A stretch of DNA of 64,000 bases, from positions 329,644 to 393,643 of the forward strand of contig NZ_SRLQ01000005.1 of assembly GCF_004745805.1 (NCBI RefSeq), given 5' to 3'. Each line of letters starts with the position of its first letter. Positions within the stretch are counted from its first letter, which is position 1. The stretch is from Mycolicibacterium sp. CH28 (GTDB lineage Bacteria > Actinomycetota > Actinomycetes > Mycobacteriales > Mycobacteriaceae). Below the pieces are notes generated by a model. The model ran no database searches. It saw only the letters and a list, made by a program, of their open reading frames with translations, and had not been told where the DNA came from. Below are positions 34,601 to 46,741 of the stretch, piece by piece. A program made the translations under genes and the position numbers.

Positions 34601-35725
34601 TCAGCGCAGGCCGGTACCGCGGGCCAGGGCGGTCTCGACCATAGTGCCCACCAACGTCGGGTAGTCGATACCACTGGCCGCCCACATCCGCGGGTACATC
34701 GAGATGGTGGTGAACCCCGGCATGGTGTTGATCTCGTTGATCACCGGCCCCTCCTCCGTCAGGAAGAAGTCGACACGGGCCAGGCCCTGACAGTCCAGCG
34801 CCTTGAAAGTCCGAATAGCCAAGTCGCGCAACTCATCTGCCACACCGTCGTCGATCTTGGCCGGCACATCCAATTCAGCGCCGTCATCGAGGTACTTGGT
34901 GGCGAAGTCGTAGAAGCCGTCCTCGCGTCCCTGCACACCGGATACCCGGATCTCACCGATCGCGCTGGCCTTGGTAGATCCGTCGGGGAATTCGAGCACC
35001 CCACACTCGAGCTCACGGCCGGTGATCGCCGCCTCGATGATCACCTTCGGATCGTGCCGTCGGGCTTCGGCGATCGCCGCCGACAGCTCGTCGGCATTGC
35101 TGACCCGACTGACCCCGATCGACGAACCGCCGCGAGCCGGTTTGACGAACATCGGAAAGCCAAGTCGCTCAATCTCGTCCAACGTAGGGGCGGCCTGTCT
35201 GGGCCGCAGCACCACGTGGTCACCGATTGGCAGCCCGTCGGCGGCCAGCAGTTTCTTGGTGAATTCCTTGTCCATGCCCGCCGCACTGGCGAAGACCCCG
35301 GCTCCTACGTAGGGCACCCCGGCCAACTCCAGCAGGCCCTGGATGGTGCCGTCTTCGCCGTAGGGGCCATGCAGGATCGGGAAGACCACGTCGACGGAGG
35401 CCAGCACCGCACCGGTCGCCTGGCCCAGCGACACCAGCTCGCCGCGTCGCAGCGGGTCGGCGGACAGCACCAGTGCGGTACCGGATTCGCCGCTCACCTC
35501 GGGCAGTTGCCGATCGGCAATCGCCAGGGTCTCGGGCTGCGCGTCGGTCAGCACCCAGGAGCCGTGCGGGGTGATCCCCACGGGAACGACCTCGAACCGT
35601 TCCGGGTCGAGATTGCGCAGGATGCTGCCCGCCGAAACGCAGGAAATGGCGTGTTCGGAGCTGCGGCCCCCGTAGACGACGGCGACTCGGATGCGAGACC
35701 GATCGGAGGGCAGACGGGAAGTCAC
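34601..35725 (-). CDS. ddl: D-alanine--D-alanine ligase
   Basis: 374 residues, ATP-grasp fold. Motifs include [13 protein letters not shown] at the N-terminus, [31 protein letters not shown] and the metal-binding [12 protein letters not shown]. It makes the D-Ala-D-Ala dipeptide for peptidoglycan and is the target of D-cycloserine. The last gene of a three-gene minus-strand set with gpsA and a PLP enzyme. Confidence 0.97.
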   Translation of the reverse strand: MTSRLPSDRSRIRVAVVYGGRSSEHAISCVSAGSILRNLDPERFEVVPVGITPHGSWVLTDAQPETLAIADRQLPEVSGESGTALVLSADPLRRGELVSLGQATGAVLASVDVVFPILHGPYGEDGTIQGLLELAGVPYVGAGVFASAAGMDKEFTKKLLAADGLPIGDHVVLRPRQAAPTLDEIERLGFPMFVKPARGGSSIGVSRVSNADELSAAIAEARRHDPKVIIEAAITGRELECGVLEFPDGSTKASAIGEIRVSGVQGREDGFYDFATKYLDDGAELDVPAKIDDGVADELRDLAIRTFKALDCQGLARVDFFLTEEGPVINEINTMPGFTTISMYPRMWAASGIDYPTLVGTMVETALARGTGLR

Positions 35726-35792
35726 AAACTAGAGAGGCTACAGCCCGGGACTTTCCGGCACGATCTGGCGCGGTGAACAGGGCTTTCTGCGG

Positions 35793-36902
35793 TCACCCGG
35801 CATCGAGCGCGCCGATGACGTCGGCGAGCAGGTCATCGGTGTCCTCGATTCCCGCCGAGATCCGCGCGAATCCGTCGCCGACCGGGTCGCCCCAGCGCGC
35901 CCGGCGGTCCACCGACGTGTGAATGCCGCCAAAGCTAGTCGAGGCCACCAGCAGGTCGCTGCGCTGGACCAGAGCGTGCACCGCCGCGGCGTCGGCGAGT
36001 TGGATCGAGACCAGTCCGCCGAACCGGCGCATCTGCGCGGTGGCCACCGGATGCGACGGGTCATCGGGCAGACCCGGGTACCGGACGAAGCCCACCTTGG
36101 GGTGGCTGCGCAGGGCGGTGGCCAGTGCCAGCGCGTTGTGGCACTGGCGCTCGAAGCGCAACCCGACGCTGCCCATGCTGCGCAGCAACAGCCAGGCCTC
36201 GAAGGAACCGAGGATCGCCCCGGAGAGCAGCCGCTCCCGTCCCAGTGCCGCCATCAAGTCGAGGTCGCTGCCCGCGACGTAGCCGGCGAGCAGGTCACTG
36301 TGCCCGGCCAGGGCCTTGGTGGCGCTGGCCACCACGAGGTCCGCACCCAGCGAAAGAGGTTGCTGGCCCAGCGGTGTGGCGGTGGTGTTGTCGACCAACA
36401 GGCGCGCACCGCGGTCGCGGCAGATCCCGGCCAGCCGATCCAGGTCAACCACGTCCAGTGCGGGGTTGGTCGGGGTTTCGGCCAGCACCACGTCGGCACC
36501 CTCGGCCGCGGTATAGATCTGCGCGGCGGTCGCCTCACGTACCGTGATTCCAAGGGGTGCGAGGTTTTCGGCGGCGTAGCGGCGCACCTGGTAGTAACCG
36601 TCGGCCGGAACTACCAGTACCGAACCGGGTTTGGCCGTCACCCGCAACGCCGCGGTGATGGCCGCCATCCCGGACCCAAAACTCAACGCCGCGTCCGCAC
36701 CTTCCAGCCGGGCCAACGCCGACTCGAGCGTTCGCCAGGTGGGGGTGGAGCCACGGCCATAGGTGTCCTGCTCACTGCCTTCGTCCGGCGAGAGGTGGAA
36801 CGCCGACGCCAGCACCGGACTCGGCCCGACCGGTTGGCCCGGAATCGGCTCGGTGCCGGTGGCTTTGACAGCCCGGGTGGAGTCGCCGTAATCGTCGGTC
36901 AC
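35793..36902 (-). CDS. Cystathionine gamma-lyase-like PLP enzyme
   Basis: 369 residues from the GTG at 36902. Cys/Met-metabolism PLP family: substrate loop DTYGRGSTPTW, SFGSGMAAI, VLAETPTNPALDVVD, the PLP lysine in VASATKALAGHSDL and C-terminal GIHTSVDRRARWGD. It may cleave cystathionine or a related thioether; alternatives within the family cannot be separated by sequence reading. It starts 7 bp after gpsA and lies between gpsA and ddl, where I do not recall a gene in M. tuberculosis, so it may be lineage-specific. Confidence 0.87.
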   Translation of the reverse strand: MTDDYGDSTRAVKATGTEPIPGQPVGPSPVLASAFHLSPDEGSEQDTYGRGSTPTWRTLESALARLEGADAALSFGSGMAAITAALRVTAKPGSVLVVPADGYYQVRRYAAENLAPLGITVREATAAQIYTAAEGADVVLAETPTNPALDVVDLDRLAGICRDRGARLLVDNTTATPLGQQPLSLGADLVVASATKALAGHSDLLAGYVAGSDLDLMAALGRERLLSGAILGSFEAWLLLRSMGSVGLRFERQCHNALALATALRSHPKVGFVRYPGLPDDPSHPVATAQMRRFGGLVSIQLADAAAVHALVQRSDLLVASTSFGGIHTSVDRRARWGDPVGDGFARISAGIEDTDDLLADVIGALDAG

Positions 36903-36909
36903 CGGATTC

Positions 36910-37920
36910 TCATTCCGGTTTGGTGCTGCGCCCGAGCAGCAGTACCACCGCCTGGTCGACTGACAGCCCCCGGTGGCACACCCGGTGTACCGCGTCGGTG
37001 AGCGGCATCTCGACGTCATAGCTGGTGGCCAGGGCCAGGATCGACTCGCACGAGGTGACCCCCTCGGCGACATGTCCGTCGGCGGCACGCTGGGCGGCGT
37101 CCATGGTGTCGCCCCGGCCGAGCCGCTCCCCGAAGCTGCGGTTGCGCGAGTACGGCGACGTGCAGGTGGCGACCAGGTCACCGACCCCGGCCAGGCCGGC
37201 CAGGGTCGCAGATTTGGCACCCACCGCGATTCCCAGTCGCATGATCTCGGCAAGGCCGCGGGTGATGATCGCCGCCGCGGTGTTCTCGCCCAGGCCGACC
37301 CCGGCTGCCATGCCGCAGGCCAGGGCGATGACGTTCTTGCAGGCCCCGCCGATCTCGGTGCCGATGACATCGGCATTGGTATACGGCCGGAAATAGCCGG
37401 TGCTCAGCGCACGTTGCAGGGCGACCGCCCGGCCGGAGTCGGTACAGGCCACCACGGTCGCGGCAGGTTGTTCGTCGGCGATCTCGGCGGCCAGGTTGGG
37501 ACCCGAAAGCACCGCGACCTGGCTGGCGTCGACACCGGTGACCTGGACGATGACCTGGCTCATCCGCATCAGGCTGCCCAATTCGATGCCTTTGGCCAGG
37601 CTGACCAGGGTGGCACCGTCGGCGAGAAAACCCCGCCAATGCTCGAGGTTGGCGCGCAACGTCTGGGACGGAACCCCCAGCAGCACAGTTGTGACACCGT
37701 CGAGGGCCTCGGCCGCATCGGTGGTGGCCCGCACGCCGGCGGGCAGCTGGATACCGGGCAGGTAGGGGGTGTTGGTGTGGATGGAGTTGATCTCCTGGGC
37801 CACCTCGGTGCGGCGGGCCCACAGCCGCACCTCGGAACCGGCGTCGGCCAGCACCTTGGCCAGTGCGGTTCCCCAGGCGCCGGCCCCCATCACCGTGGCA
37901 GTCCCCACCGAACTTGTCAT
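36910..37920 (-). CDS. gpsA: Glycerol-3-phosphate dehydrogenase [NAD(P)+]
   Basis: 336 residues from the ATG at 37920 (an ATG at 37926 is equally possible). N-terminal Rossmann motif [19 protein letters not shown], then [19 protein letters not shown], the catalytic-lysine block [14 protein letters not shown] and [10 protein letters not shown]. It reduces dihydroxyacetone phosphate to sn-glycerol 3-phosphate for phospholipid synthesis. Divergent from fbiD. Confidence 0.96.
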   Translation of the reverse strand: MTSSVGTATVMGAGAWGTALAKVLADAGSEVRLWARRTEVAQEINSIHTNTPYLPGIQLPAGVRATTDAAEALDGVTTVLLGVPSQTLRANLEHWRGFLADGATLVSLAKGIELGSLMRMSQVIVQVTGVDASQVAVLSGPNLAAEIADEQPAATVVACTDSGRAVALQRALSTGYFRPYTNADVIGTEIGGACKNVIALACGMAAGVGLGENTAAAIITRGLAEIMRLGIAVGAKSATLAGLAGVGDLVATCTSPYSRNRSFGERLGRGDTMDAAQRAADGHVAEGVTSCESILALATSYDVEMPLTDAVHRVCHRGLSVDQAVVLLLGRSTKPE

Positions 37921-37934
37921 GATCATTAACGTAA

Positions 37935-38654
<720 letters not shown>

Positions 38655-38727
38655 CACCGACGGTTAACAAACCCTGAACGACGATCGACTTTCAGCTGCC
38701 GCCGTCCACGGGGGCCGGCGATGAGGG

Positions 38728-40899
38728 ATGATCGCATATGTGACCGAGACCGAAGCCGACGCACGCTCCACGGACGACTACTGGCAGCCCGGTGACGCTG
38801 CGCCGGAAGCCCCACCCGCAGCCACGGCGGCCACCGTCGAGGACGCGCTGCCCGAAAATCGGTATCTCAACCGCGAGCTGAGCTGGCTGGACTTCAATGC
38901 CCGGGTGCTCGCGCTCGCCGCCGACACCTCTCTACCCCTGCTCGAGAGAGCGAAGTTCCTGGCGATCTTCGCGTCGAATCTCGATGAGTTCTACATGGTT
39001 CGGGTGGCCGGCCTGAAGCGCCGCGACGAGATGGGTCTGTCGGTGCGTTCGGCCGATGGGCTCTCCCCCCGCGAGCAACTGCGCCGCATCGGCGAGCGCA
39101 CCCAGCAGATCTCGACCCGCCACGCCCAGGTGTTCCTCGAGTCCGTGCTCCCCGCACTGGCCGACGAGGGCATCCGCATCATCACCTGGGGCGACCTCAC
39201 CGACGCCGAACGCGGCCAGTTGTCGACCTATTTCCACGAGCAGGTGTTCCCGGTCCTCACCCCGCTCGCCGTCGACCCCGCGCATCCGTTCCCGTTCGTC
39301 AGCGGGCTGAGCCTGAACCTCGCGATCACGGTGAAGTCCCCCGACGACGGCGGCGAGCACTTCGCTCGGATCAAGGTCCCCGACAACGTCGACCGGTTCG
39401 TCGAACTCAAGCAAACCGACGGTGAGACTGAGGTGGTGCGGTTCCTGCCCACCGAAGAACTCATCGCCGCGTTCCTGCCGGTGCTGTTCCCCGGCATGGA
39501 GATCGTCGAGCACCATGTCTTCCGCATCACGCGCAATGCCGATATGCAGGTCGAAGAAGACCGCGACGAAGATCTGCTCCAGGCTCTGGAGCGCGAGCTG
39601 GCCCGCCGGCGGTTCGGATCCCCGGTCCGGCTCGAGGTTGCCGGCGACATGACCGAGCACATGCTCGAACTACTGCTGCGAGAACTCGACGTCGATCCCG
39701 GTGACGTGGTGCACGTGCCGGGGCTGCTGGATCTTTCGTCGTTGTGGCAGATCTACGGTGTCGACCGCCCGGCACTCAAGGACCGCCCATTCGTGCCGGC
39801 GACGCACCCGGCCTTCGGCGAACGTGAGACTCCGAAGAGCATTTTCGCCACCCTGCGCGACGGTGACGTTCTGGTGCACCACCCCTATGACTCGTTCTCC
39901 ACGAGCGTGCAGCGCTTCATCGAGCAGGCCGCCGCCGACCCGAACGTGTTGGCGATCAAGCAGACCCTGTATCGGACATCGGGCGACTCCCCGATCGTCA
40001 ACGCGCTCATCGACGCTGCGCAGGCCGGCAAGCAGGTGGTGGCCCTGGTCGAGCTGAAGGCACGCTTCGACGAGCAGGCCAATATCAAGTGGGCACGCAA
40101 ACTGGAAGACGCCGGCGTGCATGTGGTCTACGGGTTGATCGGGCTGAAGACGCACTGCAAGACCTGCCTGGTGGTACGCCGCGAAGGCTCGACCATTCGT
40201 CGCTACTGCCATATCGGCACCGGGAACTACAACCCCAAAACGGCCCGACTCTACGAAGATGTGGGCCTGCTGACTGCCTCTCCCGACATCGGGGCTGACC
40301 TGACCGACCTCTTCAACTCGCTGACGGGCTACTCGCGCAAGGTGAGCTACCGCAATCTGTTGGTGGCGCCGTATGGGGTGCGCCGAGGCATCATCGAGCG
40401 CATCGAACTCGAGATCGCCGCGCACCGGGAAGGCGGCAACGGCCGGATCCGGCTGAAGGCCAACGCCCTTGTCGACGAACAGGTCATCGACGCGCTGTAC
40501 CGGGCGTCGATGGCCGGCGTGCGGGTCGAGGTCGTCGTCCGCGGCATCTGCGCACTCAAGCCGGGCGCCGAAGGTTTCTCGGAGAACATCGTTGTCCGCT
40601 CCATTCTCGGCCGCTTCCTGGAGCATTCACGGGTCTTCCACTTCCGGGCCATCAACGAGGTCTTCATCGGCAGCGCGGACATGATGCACCGCAACCTGGA
40701 TCGCCGCGTCGAGGTTCTCGCACAGGTCAAGGACCCCAGGCTCACCACCTACCTCGACGAGGTGTTCGAGTCGGCGATGGATCCCTCGACGCGGTGCTGG
40801 GAACTCGGCCCCGAGGGGCGCTGGACCGCGTCGCCGCAAGACGGCCGACAAGTCCGCGACCACCAGGTGTGGCTGATGGAACTCCACCGCCAGCACTGA
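38728..40899 (+). CDS. ppk: Polyphosphate kinase 1
   Basis: 723 residues. It has the [21 protein letters not shown]-terminal domain, [17 protein letters not shown], and the two PLD-like HKD-type catalytic regions with the autophosphorylated His in [19 protein letters not shown] and [10 protein letters not shown] at the end. It reversibly makes polyphosphate from ATP. A GTG at 38740 may be the true start; the ATG at 38728 is used here. mutT1 follows 70 bp downstream. Confidence 0.97.
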   Translation: MIAYVTETEADARSTDDYWQPGDAAPEAPPAATAATVEDALPENRYLNRELSWLDFNARVLALAADTSLPLLERAKFLAIFASNLDEFYMVRVAGLKRRDEMGLSVRSADGLSPREQLRRIGERTQQISTRHAQVFLESVLPALADEGIRIITWGDLTDAERGQLSTYFHEQVFPVLTPLAVDPAHPFPFVSGLSLNLAITVKSPDDGGEHFARIKVPDNVDRFVELKQTDGETEVVRFLPTEELIAAFLPVLFPGMEIVEHHVFRITRNADMQVEEDRDEDLLQALERELARRRFGSPVRLEVAGDMTEHMLELLLRELDVDPGDVVHVPGLLDLSSLWQIYGVDRPALKDRPFVPATHPAFGERETPKSIFATLRDGDVLVHHPYDSFSTSVQRFIEQAAADPNVLAIKQTLYRTSGDSPIVNALIDAAQAGKQVVALVELKARFDEQANIKWARKLEDAGVHVVYGLIGLKTHCKTCLVVRREGSTIRRYCHIGTGNYNPKTARLYEDVGLLTASPDIGADLTDLFNSLTGYSRKVSYRNLLVAPYGVRRGIIERIELEIAAHREGGNGRIRLKANALVDEQVIDALYRASMAGVRVEVVVRGICALKPGAEGFSENIVVRSILGRFLEHSRVFHFRAINEVFIGSADMMHRNLDRRVEVLAQVKDPRLTTYLDEVFESAMDPSTRCWELGPEGRWTASPQDGRQVRDHQVWLMELHRQH

Positions 40900-40969
40900 G
40901 TGCCCTGTCCGTAGCGACCAACCAGGTCCTGCCCCCGGCATGGGCCCGAATTGACTTGCGGGAGTTGAG

Positions 40970-41935
40970 GTGGCCACGAGAGCGTCACGTGACAGCTCGA
41001 AGACCAAATCGACAAAGAAGGTATCGACCAAGAAAGCCACGGCAGCGCCCCGGCGGGTGGTCGCGGCAGGGGCTGCACTGTGGCGCCCCGACCCCGATAC
41101 CGGTGAACCGCGGCTGGCGGTGATTCACCGCCCCCGCTACGACGACTGGTCGCTTCCCAAAGGCAAAGTCGATCCCGGCGAGAATGAGCCGGTGGCCGCG
41201 GTGCGCGAGATATGGGAGGAGACCGGTCAGCGATCGCACCTGGGCCGTCGCCTGATCCAGACGCACTATTCGATTCCGCAAGGCCATAAGACGGTCCATT
41301 ACTGGGCGGCGCGGGCATTGGGTGGCGAATTCGTCCCGGGCGACGAGGTCGACCGGATCGATTGGTTGCCGATCGTCGACGCGACGGAAAGGCTCACCTA
41401 TCCACATGACCGGGATGTGCTCGCGGCTTTCACCACGCATTCCGCCGACACCCAGACCGTGTTGATCGTTCGGCACGGCACCGCGGGGATCAAGTCCCGC
41501 TACAAGGGTGACGACCGCAGCCGGCCCTTGGACAAGAACGGTCGCGCGCAAGCCGAGTCGCTGGCCGGACAGCTGATGGCTTTCGGGGCTACCGATATCT
41601 ACGCCGCCGACCGGGCGCGCTGCGTCCAGACCGTCGAGCCGCTCGCGCAGGAACTCGGTGTGTCGATCACCTCGGAACCCAGCCTCACCGAGGAGGCGTA
41701 CGCGGCCGACCCGGCCCCTGCCCATGCCCGGGTTGCCGAGATCGCCTCCCGCGGGGGCACACCCGTCATCTGCACGCAGGGAAAAGTGATTCCCTACCTG
41801 CTCGCCTGGTGGCACGGCACGGGCAAGCCAGACAAGTCGCGCAACCGCAAAGGTAGTACGTGGGTGTTGTCGTTGGAGGGCGGCGAGATCATCGCCGCCG
41901 ACTACATCGACAGCGCACTGGCCACCCGGGCCTGA
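40970..41935 (+). CDS. mutT1: MutT1: NUDIX hydrolase fused to histidine phosphatase
   Basis: 321 residues. After a Lys/Thr-rich N-terminus comes a NUDIX domain whose box contains GKVDPGE and REIWEETGQ (about residues 67-90), then a histidine-phosphatase domain with [10 protein letters not shown] and a second catalytic His/Glu region. The mycobacterial MutT1 sanitises 8-oxo-dGTP and diadenosine polyphosphates, and the phosphatase half acts on the product. GTG start at 40970. Confidence 0.94.
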   Translation: MATRASRDSSKTKSTKKVSTKKATAAPRRVVAAGAALWRPDPDTGEPRLAVIHRPRYDDWSLPKGKVDPGENEPVAAVREIWEETGQRSHLGRRLIQTHYSIPQGHKTVHYWAARALGGEFVPGDEVDRIDWLPIVDATERLTYPHDRDVLAAFTTHSADTQTVLIVRHGTAGIKSRYKGDDRSRPLDKNGRAQAESLAGQLMAFGATDIYAADRARCVQTVEPLAQELGVSITSEPSLTEEAYAADPAPAHARVAEIASRGGTPVICTQGKVIPYLLAWWHGTGKPDKSRNRKGSTWVLSLEGGEIIAADYIDSALATRA

Positions 41936-42009
41936 CGTCACCGGTGCCGCCGGGATCACTCCAGTGATGCACGCCCCGACGTTCGGTTAACGCCCCAGAC
42001 ACGCGAAAA

Positions 42010-42034
42010 CGCCGCGGGCGCTGGGCCCGCGGCG
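42010..42034. terminator. Bidirectional hairpin between mutT1 and hupB
   Basis: CGCCGCGGGC (42010-42019) pairs with GCCCGCGGCG (42025-42034). A run of A on the left side (GAAAAC) gives a partial U-tract only for the hupB direction. The two genes converge here. Confidence 0.7.
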
Positions 42035-42048
42035 TATTCGACTTCTGA

Positions 42049-42721
<673 letters not shown>

Positions 42722-42920
42722 TCAATTCCTCCGAAGCCAGTGGTCCACTTTGGACCGACTGCACAACACGGTAAACCCTTGTGCTGCAGATTTCCAAGAG
42801 CCACGCCCAATTTCAGACATGACTTAGGGGGATTTCAGCAATCCGCTTGCCGCCCTAGGACGGTGATTCCAGACAGCCTGAACCCCCCTTTCAGTGCGGG
42901 AATTCAGCGTCGGGCCCCGA

Positions 42921-43517
42921 TCAGACAGCCGCCGATATGCGCGGCTTCCAGCTGGGACGGCTGGCCTCGAAGGCTTCGATCTCAGACTGTTTCCGCAGCG
43001 TAAGGCCTATATCGTCGAGCCCTTCCAGCAGCCGCCAAGCGGTGTAATCGTCAATCGTGAACGGCACCACGGCCGTTCCGGCGGTGATATTTCGATCTTG
43101 AAGATTCACAGCGATTTCCAGGCCCGGATTCTGTTCGATCAGCTTCCAGAGCAGTTCGACATCGTCTTGGGCGACTTCGGCCGCCAACAGCCCAGCCTTG
43201 CCGGCGTTGCCGCGAAAGATGTCGGCGAATCGGGACGAGATGACCACTCGGAATCCGTAGTCCATGAGCGCCCAGACGGCATGCTCACGGGAGGACCCGG
43301 TGCCGAAATCGGGTCCGGCGACCAAAACCGAACCCCGGTCGAACGGACTCAGATTGAGAATGAATGAGGGATCCGCGCGCCAGGCGGCGAACAGTCCGTC
43401 CTCGAAACCTGTTCGGGTTACCCGCTTCAAATACACAGCGGGAATGATCTGATCGGTGTCGACATTGGACCGGCGCAACGGAACGCCGATCCCGGTGTGG
43501 GTGTGAAATGGCTCCAT
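42921..43517 (-). CDS. leuD: 3-isopropylmalate dehydratase, small subunit
   Basis: 198 residues; starts [20 protein letters not shown] and has [20 protein letters not shown], the swivel-domain motif. With LeuC it isomerises 2-isopropylmalate to 3-isopropylmalate in leucine synthesis. It begins 22 bp after leuC, in the same operon. Confidence 0.97.
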   Translation of the reverse strand: MEPFHTHTGIGVPLRRSNVDTDQIIPAVYLKRVTRTGFEDGLFAAWRADPSFILNLSPFDRGSVLVAGPDFGTGSSREHAVWALMDYGFRVVISSRFADIFRGNAGKAGLLAAEVAQDDVELLWKLIEQNPGLEIAVNLQDRNITAGTAVVPFTIDDYTAWRLLEGLDDIGLTLRKQSEIEAFEASRPSWKPRISAAV

Positions 43518-43539
43518 TGTGTTCTCCTTGGCAGGTCGT

Positions 43540-44973
43540 CTAGTTGTCGAGATCGGCAGGTGAGGACAACGTTCCGCGCACCGCGGTAGCGGCCGCGACG
43601 GCCGGGGACACCAGATGAGTCCGGCTCCCCTTGCCCTGCCTGCCTTCGAAATTCCGGTTGGATGTCGACGCGCAGCGCTCGCCGACAGCCAGCTGATCGG
43701 GGTTCATGCCCAGGCACATCGAGCATCCGGCCTGGCGCCATTCGGCGCCGGCAGTGGTGAAGATCTCACCCAGCCCTTCGGATTCGGCCCGCGCCCGGAC
43801 CCGCATCGAACCAGGCACGACCAGCATCCGCACCCCGTCGGCGACCTTGCGGCCACGCAACACCTCGGCCACCACCCGCAGGTCTTCGATGCGGCCGTTG
43901 GTGCACGAGCCGACGAAGACCGCGTCCACCGGGATGTCGCGCATGGGAGTGCCCGGGCGAAGGTCCATGTAGGCCAACGCCTTCTCCGCGGACTGCCGCT
44001 CCGAATCGCCGGCCATCAGCTCCGGGTCGGGGACCGTACCGCCCAACGGAACGCCCTGGCCGGGATTGGTACCCCACGTCACAAATGGGGTCAATGTCGT
44101 TGCGTCGATGTAGACCTCGGCATCGAATTCCGCCCCCTGGTCGGTTTTCAGCCGCTCCCAGGCATCGACCGCCGCATCCCAATCCGCACCCTCCGGGGCG
44201 TAGGGACGTCCGCGCAGGAATTCGTAGGTCGTCTCGTCGGGAGCCACCATCCCGGCGCGGGCACCTGCCTCGATGCTCATATTGCAGATCGTCATGCGGG
44301 CTTCCATCGACAGCGATTCGATGGTGCTGCCGCGGTATTCAATGACGTACCCCTGGCCACCGCCGGTGCCGATCTTGGCGATCACCGCCAAGATGACGTC
44401 CTTGGCACTCACGCCAGGCGGCAGCGGTCCGTCGACATTGACCGCCATGGTCTTGAACGGCCGCAGCGGAAGTGTCTGGGTGGCAAGCACATGCTCGACC
44501 TCGGAAGTACCGATGCCCATCGCCAGCGCGCCGAACGCACCGTGTGTGGAGGTATGACTATCGCCACAGACGATCGTCATCCCCGGTTGAGTGAGCCCCA
44601 ATTGCGGGCCCATCACATGCACGATGCCCTGTTCCGCATCACCCATCGAATGCAAGCGGATGCCGAACTCGGCGCAGTTGCGTCGCAACGTCTCCACCTG
44701 GGTGCGCGAGATCGGGTCGGCGATCGGCTCGTCGATATCGACCGTCGGCACGTTGTGATCCTCGGTGCCGATGGTGAGGTCGGGACGACGCACCGGCCGG
44801 CCGGCCAGCCGCAGGCCGTCGAAGGCCTGGGGGCTGGTGACCTCGTGGATGAGATGCAGATCGATGTAGATCAGATCGGGTTCGCGCGATGCGCCGCTGC
44901 CACCGCCGGCGGCGACAACGTGGTCGCCCCACACCTTCTCGGGCAGGGTCCTGGGCTTGTCGGACTGGGCCAT
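43540..44973 (-). CDS. leuC: 3-isopropylmalate dehydratase, large subunit
   Basis: 477 residues, aconitase family. It has [20 protein letters not shown], the [4Fe-4S] ligands in [14 protein letters not shown] and [12 protein letters not shown], and [16 protein letters not shown]. The promoter region is shared with a divergent IclR regulator 76 bp away, whose inverted repeat probably lies over the operator. Confidence 0.97.
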   Translation of the reverse strand: MAQSDKPRTLPEKVWGDHVVAAGGGSGASREPDLIYIDLHLIHEVTSPQAFDGLRLAGRPVRRPDLTIGTEDHNVPTVDIDEPIADPISRTQVETLRRNCAEFGIRLHSMGDAEQGIVHVMGPQLGLTQPGMTIVCGDSHTSTHGAFGALAMGIGTSEVEHVLATQTLPLRPFKTMAVNVDGPLPPGVSAKDVILAVIAKIGTGGGQGYVIEYRGSTIESLSMEARMTICNMSIEAGARAGMVAPDETTYEFLRGRPYAPEGADWDAAVDAWERLKTDQGAEFDAEVYIDATTLTPFVTWGTNPGQGVPLGGTVPDPELMAGDSERQSAEKALAYMDLRPGTPMRDIPVDAVFVGSCTNGRIEDLRVVAEVLRGRKVADGVRMLVVPGSMRVRARAESEGLGEIFTTAGAEWRQAGCSMCLGMNPDQLAVGERCASTSNRNFEGRQGKGSRTHLVSPAVAAATAVRGTLSSPADLDN

Positions 44974-45019
44974 GACTTCTCGATTCGTTCGTCGACCAAC
45001 TGGGCTTGAGAGTTGGCTA

Positions 45020-45055
45020 TCTCATATTCCGGGAAGTTAGTATCTCGATATGAGA
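45020..45055. promoter_or_regulatory. Inverted repeat in the leuC-IclR divergent promoter
   Basis: TCTCATAT (45020-45027) and ATATGAGA (45048-45055) are perfect 8-bp arms 20 bp apart; the second overlaps the IclR ATG. A direct repeat TATCTC (45018 and 45041) lies within. This arrangement suits an IclR operator controlling both genes. Confidence 0.6.
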
Positions 45056-45751
45056 CAGGATAGCGGCATCGGCGTGCTCGACAAAGCCATGGGTGTGCTG
45101 CACTCCATCGCCGAGTCTCCCTGCGGGCTAGCCGAACTCTGCGAGCGCACCGGGCTACCGCGTGCCACCGCGCACCGACTCGCGGCTGGCCTGGAAGTGC
45201 ACCGGCTGCTGGCCCGGGACAGCGCAGGACGCTGGCGACTCGGGCCGGCCGTCACCGAATTGGCGGCCCAGGTCAACGATCCGCTGCTGGCGGCCGGCGC
45301 CGCGGTGCTGCCCCGGCTTCGGGAGATCACCGGGGAGAGCGTGCAGCTCTACCGTCGGGAGGGCACCACCCGCGTCTGCATCGTCGCCTTGGAACCGCCT
45401 GCAGGTCTTCGCGATACCGTGCTCGTCGGCGCACGGCTGCCGATGACCGCGGGCTCCGGCGCCAAGGTACTGCTGGCCTACAGCGATTCGGCCACCCAGG
45501 AGGCCGTGCTGCCGGACGCCACATTTACCGAACGCAGCCTGGCCGAGGTTCGCCGGCGGGGCTGGGCGCAAAGCGCTGCCGAACGCGAACCGGGTGTGGC
45601 CAGTATTTCGGCGCCGGTGCGTGATCGCAGCGGTGCGGTGATCGCCGCCGTCTCGGTATCCGGGCCGATCGACCGGATGGGTCGGCGGCCCGGGGCCCGT
45701 TGGGCCGCCGACCTACTGGCCGCCGCAGACGCCCTGACTCGCCGACTGTGA
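45050..45751 (+). CDS. IclR family regulator, probable leucine-biosynthesis regulator
   Basis: 233 residues. The N-terminal winged helix includes LAELCERTGLPRATAHRLAA; the C-terminal effector domain has VGARLPMTAGSGAKVLLAY and GVASISAPVRDRSGAVIAAV. Divergent orientation to leuCD is conserved in actinobacteria, where an LtbR-type IclR protein represses leuCD. The operator candidate overlapping its own start suggests autoregulation. Confidence 0.9.
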   Translation: MRQDSGIGVLDKAMGVLHSIAESPCGLAELCERTGLPRATAHRLAAGLEVHRLLARDSAGRWRLGPAVTELAAQVNDPLLAAGAAVLPRLREITGESVQLYRREGTTRVCIVALEPPAGLRDTVLVGARLPMTAGSGAKVLLAYSDSATQEAVLPDATFTERSLAEVRRRGWAQSAAEREPGVASISAPVRDRSGAVIAAVSVSGPIDRMGRRPGARWAADLLAAADALTRRL

Positions 45752-45793
45752 TCCCCGCGACACCGCAGAGGCACGGCCTGACAAACTGACGCG

Positions 45794-46291
45794 ATGGGAA
45801 CCAATCAACGCACTCAGATCGTCATGTCGGACGACGAGATCGAAGATTTCGTGGCACGCAGCCGGACCGGAACCATGGCGACCATCGGACCCGACGGCCA
45901 GCCGCACCTCGTCGCGATGTGGTACGGCGTGATCGACGGTGAGATCTGGATCGAGACGAAAGCCAAATCTCAGAAGACGGTCAACCTGCGACGCGACCCA
46001 CGGGTGAGCTTCCTCATCGAGGACGGGATGACCTACGACACGCTGCGCGGCGTCTCCTTCGAAGGCGACGCCGAGATCGTCGAGGACCCCGACACCATCT
46101 TCAAGGTTGGCATCAGCGTCTGGGAGCGCTACAACGGGCCCTACACCGACGATCTCAAGCCGGCCGTCGACATGATGATGAACAAGCGCGTGGCGGTGCG
46201 CATCGTCGCCAGGCGCACCCGCTCCTGGGATCACCGCAAGCTCGGCATGCCCCCCATGCCGCTGGCCGGCTCCACCGCACCCGAACAGTGA
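45794..46291 (+). CDS. PPOX-class F420/FMN-dependent oxidoreductase-like protein
   Basis: 165 residues with the split-barrel flavin-binding fold: IEDFVARSRTGTMATIGPDG, HLVAMWYGVIDGEIWIETKA and KTVNLRRDPRVSFLIEDG. Many mycobacterial members bind F420 rather than FMN. Substrate unknown. A strong hairpin follows and then the two tRNA genes. Confidence 0.87.
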   Translation: MGTNQRTQIVMSDDEIEDFVARSRTGTMATIGPDGQPHLVAMWYGVIDGEIWIETKAKSQKTVNLRRDPRVSFLIEDGMTYDTLRGVSFEGDAEIVEDPDTIFKVGISVWERYNGPYTDDLKPAVDMMMNKRVAVRIVARRTRSWDHRKLGMPPMPLAGSTAPEQ

Positions 46292-46369
46292 GCTGACTAG
46301 GCCAGGCGGCGGACACCCGACAGGGACCCGCTCAGCCCCCACGAATGGGCATCCCCTGGAAGCAAAGCA

Positions 46370-46400
46370 GCGGCCCCCCGGACATTGTCCGGGGGGCCGC
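46370..46400 (+). terminator. Strong hairpin downstream of the PPOX gene
   Basis: GCGGCCCCCCGGAC (46370-46383) and GTCCGGGGGGCCGC (46387-46400) are perfect 14-bp arms around ATT. It separates the plus-strand PPOX gene from the 3' end of the minus-strand tRNA-Glu gene and may end both. Confidence 0.75.
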
Positions 46401-46409
46401 TTGCATTGG

Positions 46410-46482
46410 TAGCCCCGATGGGATTCGAACCCACGCTACCGCCGTGAGAGGGCGGCGTCCTAGGCCGCTAGACGACGGGGCC
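46410..46482 (-). tRNA. tRNA-Glu (anticodon CTC)
   Basis: The cloverleaf reads from GGCCCCG to CGGGGCT plus discriminator A. The anticodon stem CCGCC/GGCGG encloses CTCTCAC, with CTC at 34-36; the T loop is TTCGAAT. CCA appears to be encoded at 46407-46409. Confidence 0.96.
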
Positions 46483-46556
46483 AGAACCAATCTGTGGCAC
46501 ACCTTGCGGCGCACCGGTTCGTCAGCATAGCTCAGAGATCTGCGCTGACGAAATTG

Positions 46557-46628
46557 CTGGGGTACCAGGACTCGAACCTAGAATGAGGGAATCAGAATCC
46601 CTAGTGTTGCCAATTACACCATACCCCA
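46557..46628 (-). tRNA. tRNA-Gln (anticodon CTG)
   Basis: Acceptor TGGGGTA/TACCCCA with discriminator G. The anticodon stem AGGGA/TCCCT encloses TTCTGAT, with CTG at 34-36; T arm TTCGAGT. CCA is not encoded. It lies upstream of tRNA-Glu and 113 bp after the gltX stop. Confidence 0.96.
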
Positions 46629-46741
46629 TTGATTGCCTGTAACCGCTGGTCAGAAGGCTGTCATCCAGTTTAGCAGGTGACTTACGCCTGTCCGGCATCG
46701 GTTGCGGGCCGACGAGCACACTATCAAAGATTTCGACCGGT

